Positions 30,737 to 42,590 of a stretch of DNA of 64,000 nucleotides are shown here, piece after piece (position 1 is the first letter of the stretch; each line of letters starts with the position of its first letter). The stretch is taken from positions 186,001-250,000 of the forward strand of contig JAVTLE010000010.1 of the NCBI GenBank assembly GCA_033439295.1, given 5' to 3'. The notes under the pieces were generated by a model that searched no databases, was not told the origin of the DNA, and worked only from the letters and a program-made list of their open reading frames with translations. Source of the DNA: Deuterostichococcus epilithicus (taxonomy: Eukaryota > Chlorophyta > Trebouxiophyceae > Prasiolales > Stichococcaceae). The position numbers were made by a program, and so were the translations under genes.

Positions 30737-33237
30737 TCACACCAGTTCCAGCACACGAAGATGGCCCTGGGAGTTGCTGGCGACCGCCGCGCTGCCGGCG
30801 CGCGTCCACGCGACAGAGGACACGAACTGCTGCGCCTCGGCGCCGCCGTTGCCGCCGGGGTGACCGGCGGCAGCGCGCCCGCCCGGCGCCGCGTGGTCAA
30901 ACGGCCCGTGGCCACCGGACGGGTCGCAGAAGCAGTGCCGCGCAACGGGCACGGGCATGGAGGCGTGGTAGGCGACGACACTGTTGTCCTCGGAGCCGGT
31001 GGCGATGTAGCCGGCCGGCGTGACGGATAGCCCCACGAAGTTCTTCTCGTTCACATGGCCTGCACGGCAGCAAGGCGGGGTTTATGATGTTGACCACAGA
31101 AAAGGCTGCCAAAATGCAGGTCTGCTGCGACATCGTGCAGGAGGTGTTGTGCTGTAGCGCTGAGTTGAAAACGCCAAGACGCACGCCTGCTGGGCTGTTA
31201 CGGCGCTTCACATGGGAGGGCTCTGAACAAGAGTTTCGCAGGAGAGGCACCAGCAGCATGCAGCGGCCAGGCTGCGCACCTGTGTAGGTCAGGTCGGGCA
31301 CAGAGGGCTGGCTCGCGGGGCGTGCAACCTCCGCAGCGATGTCCCACAGCTTGAGCGCCGAGTCGGTGGACGCCGTCAGCAGGCGGCGGCCGCAGCCGAG
31401 GAAGCGCACGTACGACACCGCGCGTGAGTGGCCGGCGATCACCGCCAGCGGGCTCTGCGCGGGCAGGGAAGTGTGGTGATGAGCTCGGGGTTTTCCAAGG
31501 GAAGAGTTTCCGAGGACCGGGCTGGAGCAGACCCAGAACTGCAAGATCTGGAGGCCGCCTGCAAGAGGGACTTTCCACCCGCCGCTACCGCCGCTGCGGC
31601 GGGGCTGCCGCCCAGCCCAGTTGGCATGCTGTTGTCAGCCAGGCTGCCGAGCCCGCAGGTAGCTTGATTGCAGTCGAGTTGAGGGTGAAGCACCGTGCGT
31701 CTGCGAGGGTCAAGGACAGGGTCCAAGGTTGCGGGAACATTCCCAGATGCAAAGTCACCTGGATGCGGCGCAGATCATAGAGGTAGGTGCGGTAGTTGGC
31801 GGCGCCAAAGGCCATCAGGTTTGCATCCGTGGGGCTGAACTGCACGCTGCACACGTTGGCCTTGGCGTCGATCGCCGCGACCGCGTTCTGCAGCAGGAAA
31901 AAAGGACACGCTCAGCACCCAAGCCACCGGCATGGCAGTCGTTCAAAGAAGCAAGCGCCGCGAGGGCAAAGCGCTGCGGAGACGATGAGCATCAGTGTCG
32001 GCGCAGGGCGCCAGGTGAAGCAGTGGGCGGCACAGTGGCACCAGCCTCCTGTCTGCTGTGGTTTCGCCAGAACGGCAGGGGGATGGCTGAGCATGTGGAC
32101 AACTTGCAAAACAGCCCGCACCGGCTCGTTGATGGACCACAGGCGCACGGTGCCGTCATCGCTGCCCGACAGGAAGCGCTGCGGGTCGGTTGCCGAAAAG
32201 TCGACGCTCCACACGCGCTTGGCATGCTCCGCAAACGCTGCCACCTGCGCAGTCACGAGACGGGCGGGGGCGTCAGGCTGGGTCGTGTGCCGACAGCCGC
32301 CAGCAGCGCCCAATGCTGGCCTCGTCTCCAATGTGGCAGCCTGCCGCGTGCAATGCAGGCAAAGGATTTGGCATGCAGGCAGCTGCAAGCTCTGCAGGCG
32401 CATTCGAGCGCGCCGACAACCGGGCACGCCCGTGCCCGCGCACCCGTCACGTCACCGCAGACAGGGCAGCCGCCCGCTGGCCAGCGACAGGGTGCGAGGC
32501 GGCCTCGGCCCTGCATGCAGGCACACCGCAGGCACGAGCCTGCGGCACGAGCATCGGAGGGACCCCACCTCAGTGCCGGCGGAGGCGTCCACCAGGGTGG
32601 CGATGCCCGCGTAGTCGGCTGCCAGCAGGTGGGATTTGAGGTACGTGTTCCACGCCACGCACGACAGCTTGGCGCGGAACGGCAGGTCGAGCACTGGGTA
32701 GTGCGCGCCGCCCGGCGGCGCGCCTCCCTCCTCCAGCAGGCTGGCATACTCGTACACCTGCGAAGCCACGGATGGGAGGATGGATGGATGGATGGTCCGA
32801 ACACTGGTCGGAAAGGAGGCGAGGTGCTCGGAGAAGGAGCCAGCCCACTTCGAGTGCGCCTCAACGAGGGCGTGTGAGAATGGCACATCAGTCAGCCTGC
32901 ACGTGCGGAGGCGGCAGGCAGCCGCTTGGCAAGCCCATGGCACCTCGACGGCGCACGCCAACGGTGGCGACAACATCAAGTGCACACTCTCGAAGGGTGA
33001 CGCATGCTGGCTGCAGGTGTCGGGCAGCATCAGCAGGGCGGGAACAGGTCAGCGGAAAACCCTCAACCCTAAGCCAGAAGAGGCACCTTGACGCGGCGGG
33101 AGACGCCCGCAGTCGCGAAGAACTCGTCGTCGCGGTCGAAGGCGGTGGAGCACACCATGTCGGGCGCCGCGAGTCCGTCGCCATACTTGAGGTGCGCCAC
33201 CACCCTGCAGCGAAAAAATCGGTGTCGCTGTTGGTGC

Positions 33238-33277
<40 letters not shown>

Positions 33278-36200
33278 GGGTTGCCATTGGTGTTGCTATT
33301 GGCGCTGCGGAGCTTCAGGGTCAAGGCAATACGCCCGCTAGATTGGACGTCGTGACGCCGACACGGGCGGTTGGGGGCGTCCGGGTTGCGACAATGCGAC
33401 GGTGATGGCAGGCCCACGCTGCTGCGGCTGACACACACATGGATGCCCCCATGTTGCAGGCTGCCAGCCGCAAAACATGTGTGGCAGTCAGGCTCAGTCG
33501 GCCGGGACACAGCCAGCGGGGCTGCAAGAGCACTGACATTCCTCCAATCCGTTGAGCTTTGCCTCAAGACCTTCAAAGACCTTGAAACATTTTCTGCTTC
33601 AACGCCCCACCTGAAGTCTCCGTAGCGGCTGAAGCGGTCGAGGTCCCGGCTGAAGCCATCCAGGTGCGGCGGCAGCCGCGCGGTGCTGTCGGTGGGGGAC
33701 GCGCTGCCATCGCGCCACGGCTGCAGCGCGGCCTGCGAGTTGCACCGGAGCATGTTTCAACGCACAGCAGCACAAGCTAGTGGGTCCCCCATTCGTGACA
33801 AAGTTTCCATTGAGTGGCTCCCCCGCTTTCCCCCGCTTTCAGGAGCTCGTTGCCGGGCGGCTGTGGTGGCAGCTGCGCACTCCGCTCGACACCGCAGCAC
33901 GGCAGCCTCAGCNGTGTGAGGTCCCCCCCCCCCCCCCCCATCCCTTCCNCCAAAAGCTGCCCAGAAAGTCAAGGGCACCACATCGCACCTGGAGGCTGCG
34001 TGACGCCAACTCCTGCTGGCCCTTTGGCGACGGCGCCTCGGCGCCGCCAGCGGCGGCCGCGCCGCGCACGCGGAAGAATGCGTCGTCCACCGCCGGCAGC
34101 GCCGCAGCCACGCGGCGCGCCTTAGCCGCCCCCTCGACCTGCCGCGCGAGGCTGTTGCCGNCGACGGCCGCCTGTCGGGCCTCTGCCGCCGNGGTGGCGT
34201 CGCCGCCGCCGCCGCCGCCACGCAGGGCGTCGCCGCTGGGTGTGCCGCCTCCTCCGCTTCCGATGGCTGCCTCCGCTTCGTCACGGCCGCGCTTGCGGGA
34301 GGCCAGTGCCGCTGCCGCTGCCGCTGCCTGAGCTGCGGGGGGCTGAGGCGACTGCACGCCCGGGGCGCTGCTGGCCTGCGGCGAGCCGGCAGCCGCGGGG
34401 CCGCCTGCTGCGGCGGGGCTGTCGGGCTGTGCCTGCCCTGCGGCGGCAGGCCTGCGGCGACCNGCCTTGGCGCGCCGCGCCGCGAGCGCCGCCGTCTGCG
34501 CCTCCACAGCGGCCAGGCACCGCTGCACTGTGCCAGCGTCCTGCACGCGCACCACATGCCGGGTGAGCACGACGCCAATACCGGCGGGGAGCCAGGCAGG
34601 TGGGTGAGCATCTTGGCGAGACCTCTCCAGAGGTTTAGACAGGTTGGTGGGTTGAGGCCGGCAGAAGATTAGATGCTGAGCTTGACACGCAGCCCAGCCA
34701 GGATCTGTTCACCCTAGATCCTGAGCTCCTCCGCACCTGGTCCAGCGCCGCCAGCTGCGCGTCAAGCGCCGCGGCCTCGCCTGCGACGGCCTCCCGCGCG
34801 AGCGCCAGGAAGTCTGCCAGCGCCCCCGAGGGCCGCAGCGCGTCGAGCGATGCGCCGCCGGGCCGGGCCGTTGGCTGTATCTGCCGCGCCACTGGAACGG
34901 CTGCCGGTGGGGCCTGCGCTGGCACGGAGGTGGCAACCTCAGCCGAGGCGGCGGCCACCGCCGCCTCGGCTGCGCGGCCGAGGGCCAGGTGCGCCGGCCG
35001 CGGCNGGGCGNCGAAGAGGGAGCTNACCTCTGCGNTGTGGGCCGCCGGCAGGCGCGCCTCGTTCGCCGGCTTCGCCTGGGGCGCTGCCGCCGGCGCCGCT
35101 TGCGCGGCAGCAGCAGACGCTGCCTGGGCCCCTGACGGCACCGCCGGCGCCTGCAGCGGCGAGGTCAGGCTGGTGTGCAGCTGCCGCAGCAGCCCAGAGC
35201 GCAGCACATCGCCGATGCCGGGCCGCCGTGCCGGGTCGGCGTTCAGCAGCGCCGTCAGCAGTGCTGCCTCCGCTGGTCGTCCCTGCAGCACACAGTGCAA
35301 GGCCTCACGACATGGAGCAGACACCAACACTTCCAAGAAGTACTTGCAACAGCTGGAGGCGCCCAGGCAGATGCCCAGCTGCTGCCGGCAGCTCGTCGCA
35401 ACCGACAGGGCGTCAGCATGCTGGCTGCTGTAGTGTTTAGCACTCACCTGCAACAGGGCGCTGGGCAGGATCTGGTGGCGGGCGTCCCGCAGCATGTGCG
35501 TAACCGCCGCCTCGCTGCCGCCACCACTGTCGCCGCCATCGCCGCCACGAGGGAGCGGCGCAGGGTGCAGCAGCTGCAGCAGCAGCAGGCCCAGCGAGAA
35601 CATGTCGCCAGCGGGGGCGCGCCGGCCCGGCGCAGGCGCGGCGGCGCCGGCGGGCCGCGCCGCCGGGGCGAACAGCTCCTCCGGGGCGGCATACAGCTCC
35701 TCCTCCGCCGCGGGGATCACGGCGGCGGGGTCCATGAGCACGATGCAGGAGGCGGTCACGCGCAGGCCCGAGGGGCGCAGCCGCCCCAGGACAGCTCCGC
35801 GCGCGTGCGCCGCCCGCACAAAGCCCATGACCTGGCAGAGGACGCGGAAGGCTTCCTCGCCGCCGCGGGCGCGGCCAGTTGGCTGGCGGCCGTCGGCGGC
35901 GGCTGCAGCGACTCCAGCGGCGGAGGCCGCGAACCCGGCGAGAAACTCCGCCNGCGGGCGCGACGGCGGCAGCTGCGCCGCCGTCGGCGACTGGGCAGGC
36001 GGCCTGAGCGCCGCATGCTGCTGCTGTTGTTGCTGCCGCCGCCGCCGCTGCTGCTGCTGCGCTGCCGCAGGATCGGCTGCGCTGACTGCTGCCAAAGCCA
36101 AGCCGGGTTCCGCACCGCCGTCCGCAGCAATTGGCGCCGGCATTGCAGCTGCGCTGTCCAGCGTCGCCCGCCGCGGCGGTAGCTCGGCTGAGGCTGTCCT

Positions 36201-37694
36201 GGCGCTGGCGAGGCCCTCTGCAGGGGCTGTCGGCACAGGCGCCTGTGCTGGTTCCCTTCGCAGGTCGTCATTCTGCAGCAAGCGAGGCAGCGGCGTGAGA
36301 CATTGCTGCATTCAAGCACTGAACGGCACCGAGTGCGCTGTAGGCATGCAGCCCGCCAGAGGGAACTGCGGACACATTGACCCGAGCAGCGTTCCGGGCG
36401 TCTGGTGCAGTGTACTGCTCCTGAATGAGCGCACCCGAACGGGCGCACAAAGGCTGTAATGAAGAGACTCAGACCCACCTCCTCCGGCAGGCTGGGCACC
36501 AGCAGCTGCTGCTGGCGGCGCCACACATGCTGCCAGATGTGCTGCACCTCCTTCCGCGTGACTGGCTTCAGCAGGTAGTCCTCTGCGCCGCCTCGGATGC
36601 ACTCGAACACCGTGTCGTTCTGCTCGTTGGCACTCATCACTGCGCACACACATGGCGGGCTGCGCGTGAGTGACTGGAGGCAGAGGGCGGCGAAGTTGTG
36701 CAGCATGGCATGGGACCAGTATGCCGAAAGTGCAGAGCTCAAGGCACTGCAGATGCGGGCGGCTGCCGCCAATTGTGGCTGAAGCCATTCGGGTGGCTGA
36801 CACATACAGATAGGTGCCTCAAAGACGCCAGCTTGTTGAAAAGACTCACTAACGACGGGCACAGCGGCAAAGGCATCATTGCCGCGCAGAAAGCGTAGCA
36901 GCTCAATGCCATCCACGTCCGGCATCATTACGTCCTGCGACAGCAAGTACAGCAGGCAGTTTGAGCGATGAGCCTGTAATCTGCAGGCGATCGCCAGTCA
37001 AAGGCACTGGAGGTTGCACCAATTGCCCCAGCTGCCCAAGGGTCTCGAGATGGTGCCCGGTGCCGAACAGCAGCATGGAATGAGCGACAAGCGAGGAATT
37101 GCTTTCAAGAAACGGCTGGCGCAGAGGGCGGCCGCGTGGAAGGGCGGGTGACGCCAAGTACGGCAGCTGAACGACGCACCGTCAACACCAACTGAAAGGT
37201 GTCCGGCGGGTTGGCGCGCAGCAGTGATACCGCCTCCGAGCCGCTCTCAGCGATGGTGACTGCAGGCAGGGGCCAGAAGGTCAGAGCCGGCCGGTGAGCG
37301 AAGGCACACAGCCACGTCAATCGCTCCGCGGCGCCACGATAGCACGGCTTGACGCAGCATGCGCGACGTGCAGGGCCGCTGCAATGGACGTGCAGCGCCT
37401 CTGACGGTCCAGACAGCGCGGATGAACACGGCCCGAGCCGCGCACGGGTCGAGAGGCCCTGAGATGGCCCCAGAGAACGGCACACGCCACAGGGCTTCCA
37501 ACAGTTTGCGAACCTCTGTAGTTGCACTTGCGCAGCACATTGCCGACCACCACCCTGCTGAGCCGCTCGTCGTCCACGAGCAGCACATGGACGTCGGCGG
37601 GCGCCAGGGTCGTCCGCAGGGCACTTGAAAGCGGGTCCTGCGTGGCCGGTTGATGTGGCTGCGTCGCCACGAGGGTCGCCGCAGCGGCTGCCAT
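30737..37694 (-). CDS. Receiver-pseudokinase-coiled-coil-WD40 protein (SPA/COP1-like with PRR-type receiver)
   Basis: The start is the ATG at 37694. Receiver domain: V-L-L-V-D-D-E (37580 area), then about 37260-37185, D-V-M-M-P-D-V-D-G (about 36935) and L-L-K-P-V with W-Q-H-V-W-R-R (about 36550). The phospho-acceptor Asp and the Lys are both present. The exon ending at about 36480 joins in phase 0 to the exon starting 36274, which encodes a poly-Q, Ala-rich stretch and then a kinase-like domain. That domain has G-R-L-R-P-S-G in place of HRDLKPxN, no DFG, and Y-A-A-P-E-E. Heptad-like helices lie at about 34840-34735 and 34560-34480. WD40 exons: 33735-33600 (F-S-R-D-L-D-R-F-S-R-Y), 33205-33086 (F-D-R-D-D-E-F-F-A-T-A-G-V-S-R), 32765-32575, 32255-32120 (S-G-S-D-D-G-T-V-R-L-W-S), 31890-31765, 31466-31281 and 31049-30737 (N-E-K-N-F-V-G-L). 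The last segments are diagnostic of COP1/SPA, which act with CUL4-DDB1 ligases in light signalling. An alternative two-gene reading would start the second at the ATG at 36311. Confidence 0.82.
32769..32792. repeat. GGAT tetranucleotide repeat
   Basis: A short GGAT/GGATG array in an intron of the SPA-like gene. Confidence 0.8.
33243..33274. repeat. (TGC)n microsatellite
   Basis: About eleven TGC units in an intron of the SPA-like gene, next to the first propeller exons. Confidence 0.95.
33923..33939. repeat. Poly-C run flanked by ambiguous bases
   Basis: Seventeen C residues with N calls at 33913 and 33949. It lies in an intron of the SPA-like gene. N calls continue in this gene's GC-rich exons (for example 34162, 34192, 34463, 35005-35035 and 35953), marking low sequence quality. 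Confidence 0.9.
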
Positions 37695-38316
37695 ATCGCA
37701 GCTAGCGCAGTGTGTGCGCACTCAGACTGTATGTTGCATCATTACAGAAGGTGATAGAAGCTCACATGCCCAAGGTGAAAGATTGTACGTGTTGATTTGT
37801 GGCTGGGTAACTATCAATGGCAAAACCCTGAGAAGTTTCAGCCGCTACTCCGGATCTCATCTTGGCAAGCGCAAGCAAAAGCTCTATTTCCCGCCATCAA
37901 GTCATGCCACGTACGATCCCAATTCGGAGGGCGCCGACACAGCATGTCAGAAGGCTAAGTCGAAGTGCATCATTCTTTCGAGCGTTGCTTAGGCGCCGCT
38001 TGCTGCTCCACACTAGATCCCCCACAGTGTCCGGGTGCTCAGGGGACATGCATGCAGAAGCCTGACCGTCTCGGTTGCAACCTTCCAGGGACTCAGAATC
38101 GCTTGCGGAAGGCTGTCGGACGACTGTATAGAGGCTGCTGAAGCCACACCTTGATGTGAAGCTGTCGGGAGTTTGACGGCCACAATGGCTGCAGTGTCAC
38201 AGTACTGCCGCCACCTGCAGCACCGCCAGCCGCAGGCATACGCTCCGAGCACCTCTCAGTGAGTCATCTTTGCTCTTCCAACGTCAGTGTCTCACCTGTG
38301 GTACCTGACACCTGCC
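37695..38316. promoter_or_regulatory. Divergent promoter interval, SPA-like / RsmD-like
   Basis: About 620 bp separate two divergent start codons. The middle is AT-richer than its flanks. No defined element was recognised; a shared promoter is inferred from layout. Confidence 0.4.
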
Positions 38317-41300
38317 ATGGACTTCGCGGGATGCCAATTGAAGCCGGCCCCCTGCCGCAGGCCATGCTGTACGTCCGCAAAGCAAGCTGCAGGGCTCGGC
38401 CGCTGCCGGCAGCAGCGCGGCAGGATGGCGACTGCAGCAAAAGGCAGGCGGGCCACGGGCGACACGCTGAGCGAGCAGCTGGCGGATCTTCTGCCCGGCC
38501 ATGCTGCGCCGCGGGAGGGGCAGCCTGAGCAGCGCGGCGGCGGCGGCGGGAAACAGAAGAAGCGGCAAAACCCCCGCAAGCGGCAAGCGGCGGCGGAGGA
38601 GGACGTCGAGATCTACAGCATCGACTCAGGCTGGGCGGACGACGCCTTCTCGTCGCCAGAGGACTTCAGCGCCGCTGCCGGCGCCGCTGCCGCCGACCTC
38701 GCGGGCGGCGGCAGCAGCGCGGCGGCACCTGCCGGCTCCGGCAGGGCCACCACCNGCGCTGGCTTCGGCGCGGCNGCCGNNGCTGCGGTCGGCGCCGGCG
38801 GCGACGCCGGCATTGACGGCTTGGAGCTGGAAGACTGGGCGCTGGAGGGATTCGACGAGCTGGTGGGCTCCGCCAGCGACGATGAAGAGTCTGGTCTTGA
38901 CGGCGAGACCTCCTGGGCCACAGAGAACTACGACTTCTCGGACGACGAGGACGAGGCCGAGGAGACAGAACCCGACATCGTCGTGGCGCCCGCCGCAGCG
39001 GACCTGGGCAGCGAGGTGTGCGCCTGGCAGTGTCTCGTCACATGGGCACCCTTTGCGACACACGTGTGCGGAGAGTGGACAGTCGTGCACAGCGCATCCG
39101 CGCTGTGGACGGACACGCCCCTGTGTGTCACATGGTGCAGACGGCCACGCAAAGGCTCTGCAATGCAGCCGCGTGGGGACTGAGCGAGCTGCCAGTAGGG
39201 GGAGACTGCAAGTCTCAGCTGCGAAATGTTGCAGTGGGCGTGTCCTGCCGCAGCACGCCGCCGCTTCATTCCCGACTGTCTGATGCCGGTGCGTGCCTGA
39301 CGTGCAGGACGATGATGGCTGGTCGGTGTCTGCCGTGCCAGATGACTACAGGGTGGAAAAGGCAGCGCAGGTGACTGAGTTGCTCAGCAGTCTTGAGTCT
39401 GGGCGTTGAGCTGTTCTGATGATGTTTTGTGCGATTGCACACACAAATTGACCCCATTGATGCTGGCGGCTGTCCTTATCTTTCAGTGCAGCATGTGCGG
39501 CATCTGGCAGCTGTGGCGGTGCTTGGAGCGCTGGCGACGCTGGCAGCTGTTCTCGGTCCAATTGCAGCATGTGCGGCATGAAGTAGCTGTGGCAGTGCCC
39601 ATAGCACTGGGGCTGGCCGGCTGAGCAGCCGCAGCCGACTTGGCTCATGCCGCTCAGCCGCCAGCCGGCTCAGGCCGTGCGCCGCCACCGTGGCTAAAGC
39701 CCGCGCCGGCCAGCGGTGAGGTTGGGCTGTACCAAACAGGGCCTGCTGTGGCTGTTCGCCCAGGGCTCGGCGTCGATGCGGGAGCCGGATGTTGGGCCCG
39801 CCATGCAGCGGCTGCTGGACTCAATGCCGGAGCAGATGCTCAAGCGGCTCAAGGCGGGCGAGGATGCGGCGCAGTCGGAGGCCGAGGCCATCGATGTGAG
39901 CATCGTGTCGACTACAGACCTCAAATCCCAGACATCTTGAACTAAATGAGATTCAACGAGTCTCCATTTCCTGTCACGAGCTCACAATACGAACGCTTGC
40001 TGGCAATCCTTGCCTCCAGGCAGACACGCCGCGGCTGACCATGTGCCAGCATGTCACTGTGCTTGTGCTACCTATGGCGCTGCCATTCGCCTTGCCGGAG
40101 CATTCATCAAGCCTCGGGCCTGAGCAACGTGCCGCAGTTGCCTGGAAAACGGCTCAACACTGCTCGACTTGTGCGCAGCCGCGAGCGCTGGCGAAGGCAG
40201 AAGCACGGCGCAAGACGCACCGCCGGCTGCGCATCATCTCTGGGGCCGCTGGCGGTCAGTTGTTGCACTTTCCACAGACGCCGAAGACGCCACCTTGCCT
40301 GGTCTGTCTGCTGCACCTCTGAGTCGCATTGCAGACAGGGCGCGCCTGTGCATCCACATGCCGACAGCCGCCGCCAACTCTCGACATGGTGACTCACGGC
40401 TTGCCCTGGCGCATCCGGCTGCTGCGATGCCCAGCCTGCGCAAGCCGGTGCATCACTCGCGCAACCAGGGTCGTGCTGCGCGCAGGCAAGCGGCTGCTGA
40501 GCCCGCAGGGGGACGTCACGAGGCCCATGATGGAAATGGTGCGCCCCTCCGGCCCTGCAGCGATGGACAGCGGTGAGGAAGATTGGACTGCGCAAGCAAC
40601 ATGACAGTTGCGGCGTGACTGTCGCGGCAGCAGCAGCAGCAGCAGCAGCAGTCCTGTCATGCAAGAGCGCCTTCCTTCTCATTTCGGCTGCGCCCGTCGG
40701 CCTGTGCGCCTGCAGGACGCACATGTGCTGAAAGTAGATAGGCCTGACTCCACAAGCAGTCGAGACGTCGAGCTGGGCCACCCTGAAGCCTGGTGGCTGC
40801 AGGTGCGGGCAGCGGTGTTCTCCATGATCCAATCGCGCACCGGCGGCGCCTCGCGCCTGCCGGAAGGCAGCCGCTGGCTCGACCTGTTCGCGGGCACCGG
40901 CTCCGTTGGCCTGGAGGTATGGTAGACCCTAACCTTTTGATCCGGTCTCACACGACTGCGCCCTGATAGCAACCTATGTTGTTTCCAGTTTCCAGTCGCC
41001 TGCGCCTTGAGCCGCGAGCGCCCCTCCTCCTGTCACTCTCCAGCCACCGTGCCATCTGAGCTGCCGGCATCGGCGCTGTGTTCTTGGCGCCAGGCCGAGC
41101 TGAGGCATTCATTCACAGCACCCAGGGACTGTGCTGCCTGTGATGAGCTGACGAGCAGAATTCTGGCGAGCACCCCCACTCAGCTGCCAGCTGCGTCCCC
41201 GCAGCGCTCGCAGCCGGCTTGCCACCGCCCCCGCCGCACATGACTGGCCGGGCGCACCCTGAGCCAGCTGCAGCTGCCGGCTAGTCTCCCGAGTCACGGG

Positions 41301-42590
41301 CCGGATTCGCCCGCCCACCTCTGCGCATCTCCCCTGACGTCTTGCCCAACTGCAAAACCTTGCCACCCTCGACAGGCTTTGTCGCGAGGCTGCGCCTCCG
41401 CAGTGTTCGTGGAGCTGGACCCGTGGGTGACGCGCGCCTGCCTGCAGAAGAACATCGACGCCTGCGAGCTGCGGGCCGGCGCCACGGTGTTCACCACGGT
41501 GCGCAGCTCCTACTGTTTAGGGTTTAGGGTTTAGGCTCAGGCTGTGGGTTGCGAGTCCCTGTGGCAAGGCGCTGCCAGGAGAGGTGGTGGGGAGGGTCAC
41601 CGGCGGCGGGCAGGGTGGCGGCCGCCGGCAGCAGCGATGCATCGCGACACGGCGCGCTCACAGGCGCCGCCATGCGTGCAAGCCGCCGGTCATGCCGCCG
41701 TGCACGCCGCCAACATTGCACTTTGGAAGTGAATCAGGACGCCGCACACAGTGTGGTTGCCTTTTTGGAGCGGGAGGCAAGATCACGTGCCATGACAAGA
41801 TGACAACAGGGTCGGCAGCAAACCAGTCTGTCGTGTCCGCAGAAAGCGGAGAGCTTTCTGGAGCGGGCGGCAGGCGCGCCCTCTTTTGCGGGCGGCGCCT
41901 TCGACTTCATCTCCGTCTGCCCACCCTACCTGCTGGTCTCCTACCCTCAGCTCTTCCAGCTGCTGGAGGTGACCTGGCACTGCCTCTGTGAACTGCCATC
42001 TTTGCGCATCACGCATCTCAGTTCCATGTGCCCGCCTATCCTGCTGGTGTCCGATCCCCGGCTCTTCCAGCTGAGGGTGGCTTATACAAAAGATTGATGA
42101 CCCGAAAGCCATCAGTCAGTGCTGTCGAGACTCCCAGCCTTGCCGCCACACACACCCTCTTGAGCCTCACACGTGTCCCCTGCAGGCCAGCCCGCTTGCA
42201 AAGCCGACGTCCATCATCCTGGTGGAGTACCCAAAACGGCTGTCGCACGAGATCCCCGACACCCTGTGCGGCCTGCCCAAGGTGTGCACAAGTGCTGCTG
42301 CAGCCATTCGTGAGAGTCGCCGGGTCATGTGAGAGACTGCGAGCAACCCAGACTGCGGGCATCCGCATCCTGGATTTCACATGCTGCTGACAAAGTCAGC
42401 CGAGACCGCAGCATGCAACAGCAGAATTTGCGAACGCCATCACGAGGGCTGCATGCAGTGGACGGAGTCGTGACCCTCGACCTCGTGTTTGCGACAGATT
42501 CGGGACCGAAAGTATGGCCGCACATTCATGGCATTGTACGGGCCGGCTGACGACTCCAAAGCGGACGACGCCTGGGAATCGTACTCATGA
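38317..42590 (+). CDS. RsmD-like rRNA (guanine-N2) methyltransferase, probably chloroplast
   Basis: An S-adenosylmethionine-dependent methyltransferase of the RsmD family, expected to modify plastid small-subunit rRNA. The start is the ATG at 38317 (MDFAGCQLKPAPCRR, transit-like); the ATG at 38425 is an alternative. The first exon runs on to an acidic, Gly/Ala-rich extension (D-D-E-D-E-A-E-E) ending near 39016. Small exons follow at 39309-39371 and about 39737-39895. The core starts at about 40200 (R-L-R-I-I-S-G-A-A-G), joins 40499-40540 (K-R-L-L-S-P-Q-G), then 40804-40917 (V-R-A-A-V-F-S-M-I; SAM motif L-D-L-F-A-G-T-G-S-V-G-L-E), 41389-41500 (F-V-E-L-D), about 41850-41969 (F-I-S-V-C-P-P-Y), 42185-42282 (I-I-L-V-E-Y-P) and 42512-42590 (Y-G-R-T-F-M-A-L-Y-G; TGA). 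The catalytic tetrapeptide is CPPY rather than (D/N)PPY. Land-plant members also depart from (D/N)PPY, so activity is still plausible. Confidence 0.85.
39487..39598. repeat. Direct repeat in an RsmD-like gene intron
   Basis: Units 39487-39522 and 39563-39598 match at 31 of 36 positions and begin TGCAGCATGTGCGGCAT. The spacing is 76 bp. Confidence 0.8.
40627..40651. repeat. (CAG)n microsatellite
   Basis: About eight GCA units in an intron of the RsmD-like gene. Confidence 0.95.
41515..41535. repeat. Interstitial telomere heptamers (G-strand)
   Basis: Three TTTAGGG units in an RsmD-like gene intron, only 15 bp after the donor at 41500. The orientation is opposite to the units in the ADSL introns. 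Confidence 0.9.
42022..42080 (+). pseudogene. Decayed copy of the RsmD-like catalytic exon
   Basis: It lies about 110 bp after the real exon and still reads S-M-C-P-P-I-L-L-V-S-D-P-R-L-F-Q-L, against S-V-C-P-P-Y-L-L-V-S-Y-P-Q-L-F-Q-L in the exon ending at 41969. It is shifted to a non-coding position, and its own downstream sequence has no usable continuation. Confidence 0.85.

Noticed and set aside
31729-32877. 382-codon open frame on the plus strand
   Set aside because: It is antisense to the WD40 exons of the SPA-like gene, whose minus-strand reading is clearly conserved.
35494-36459. 321-codon open frame on the plus strand
   Set aside because: It is the antisense shadow of the GC-rich pseudokinase exon.
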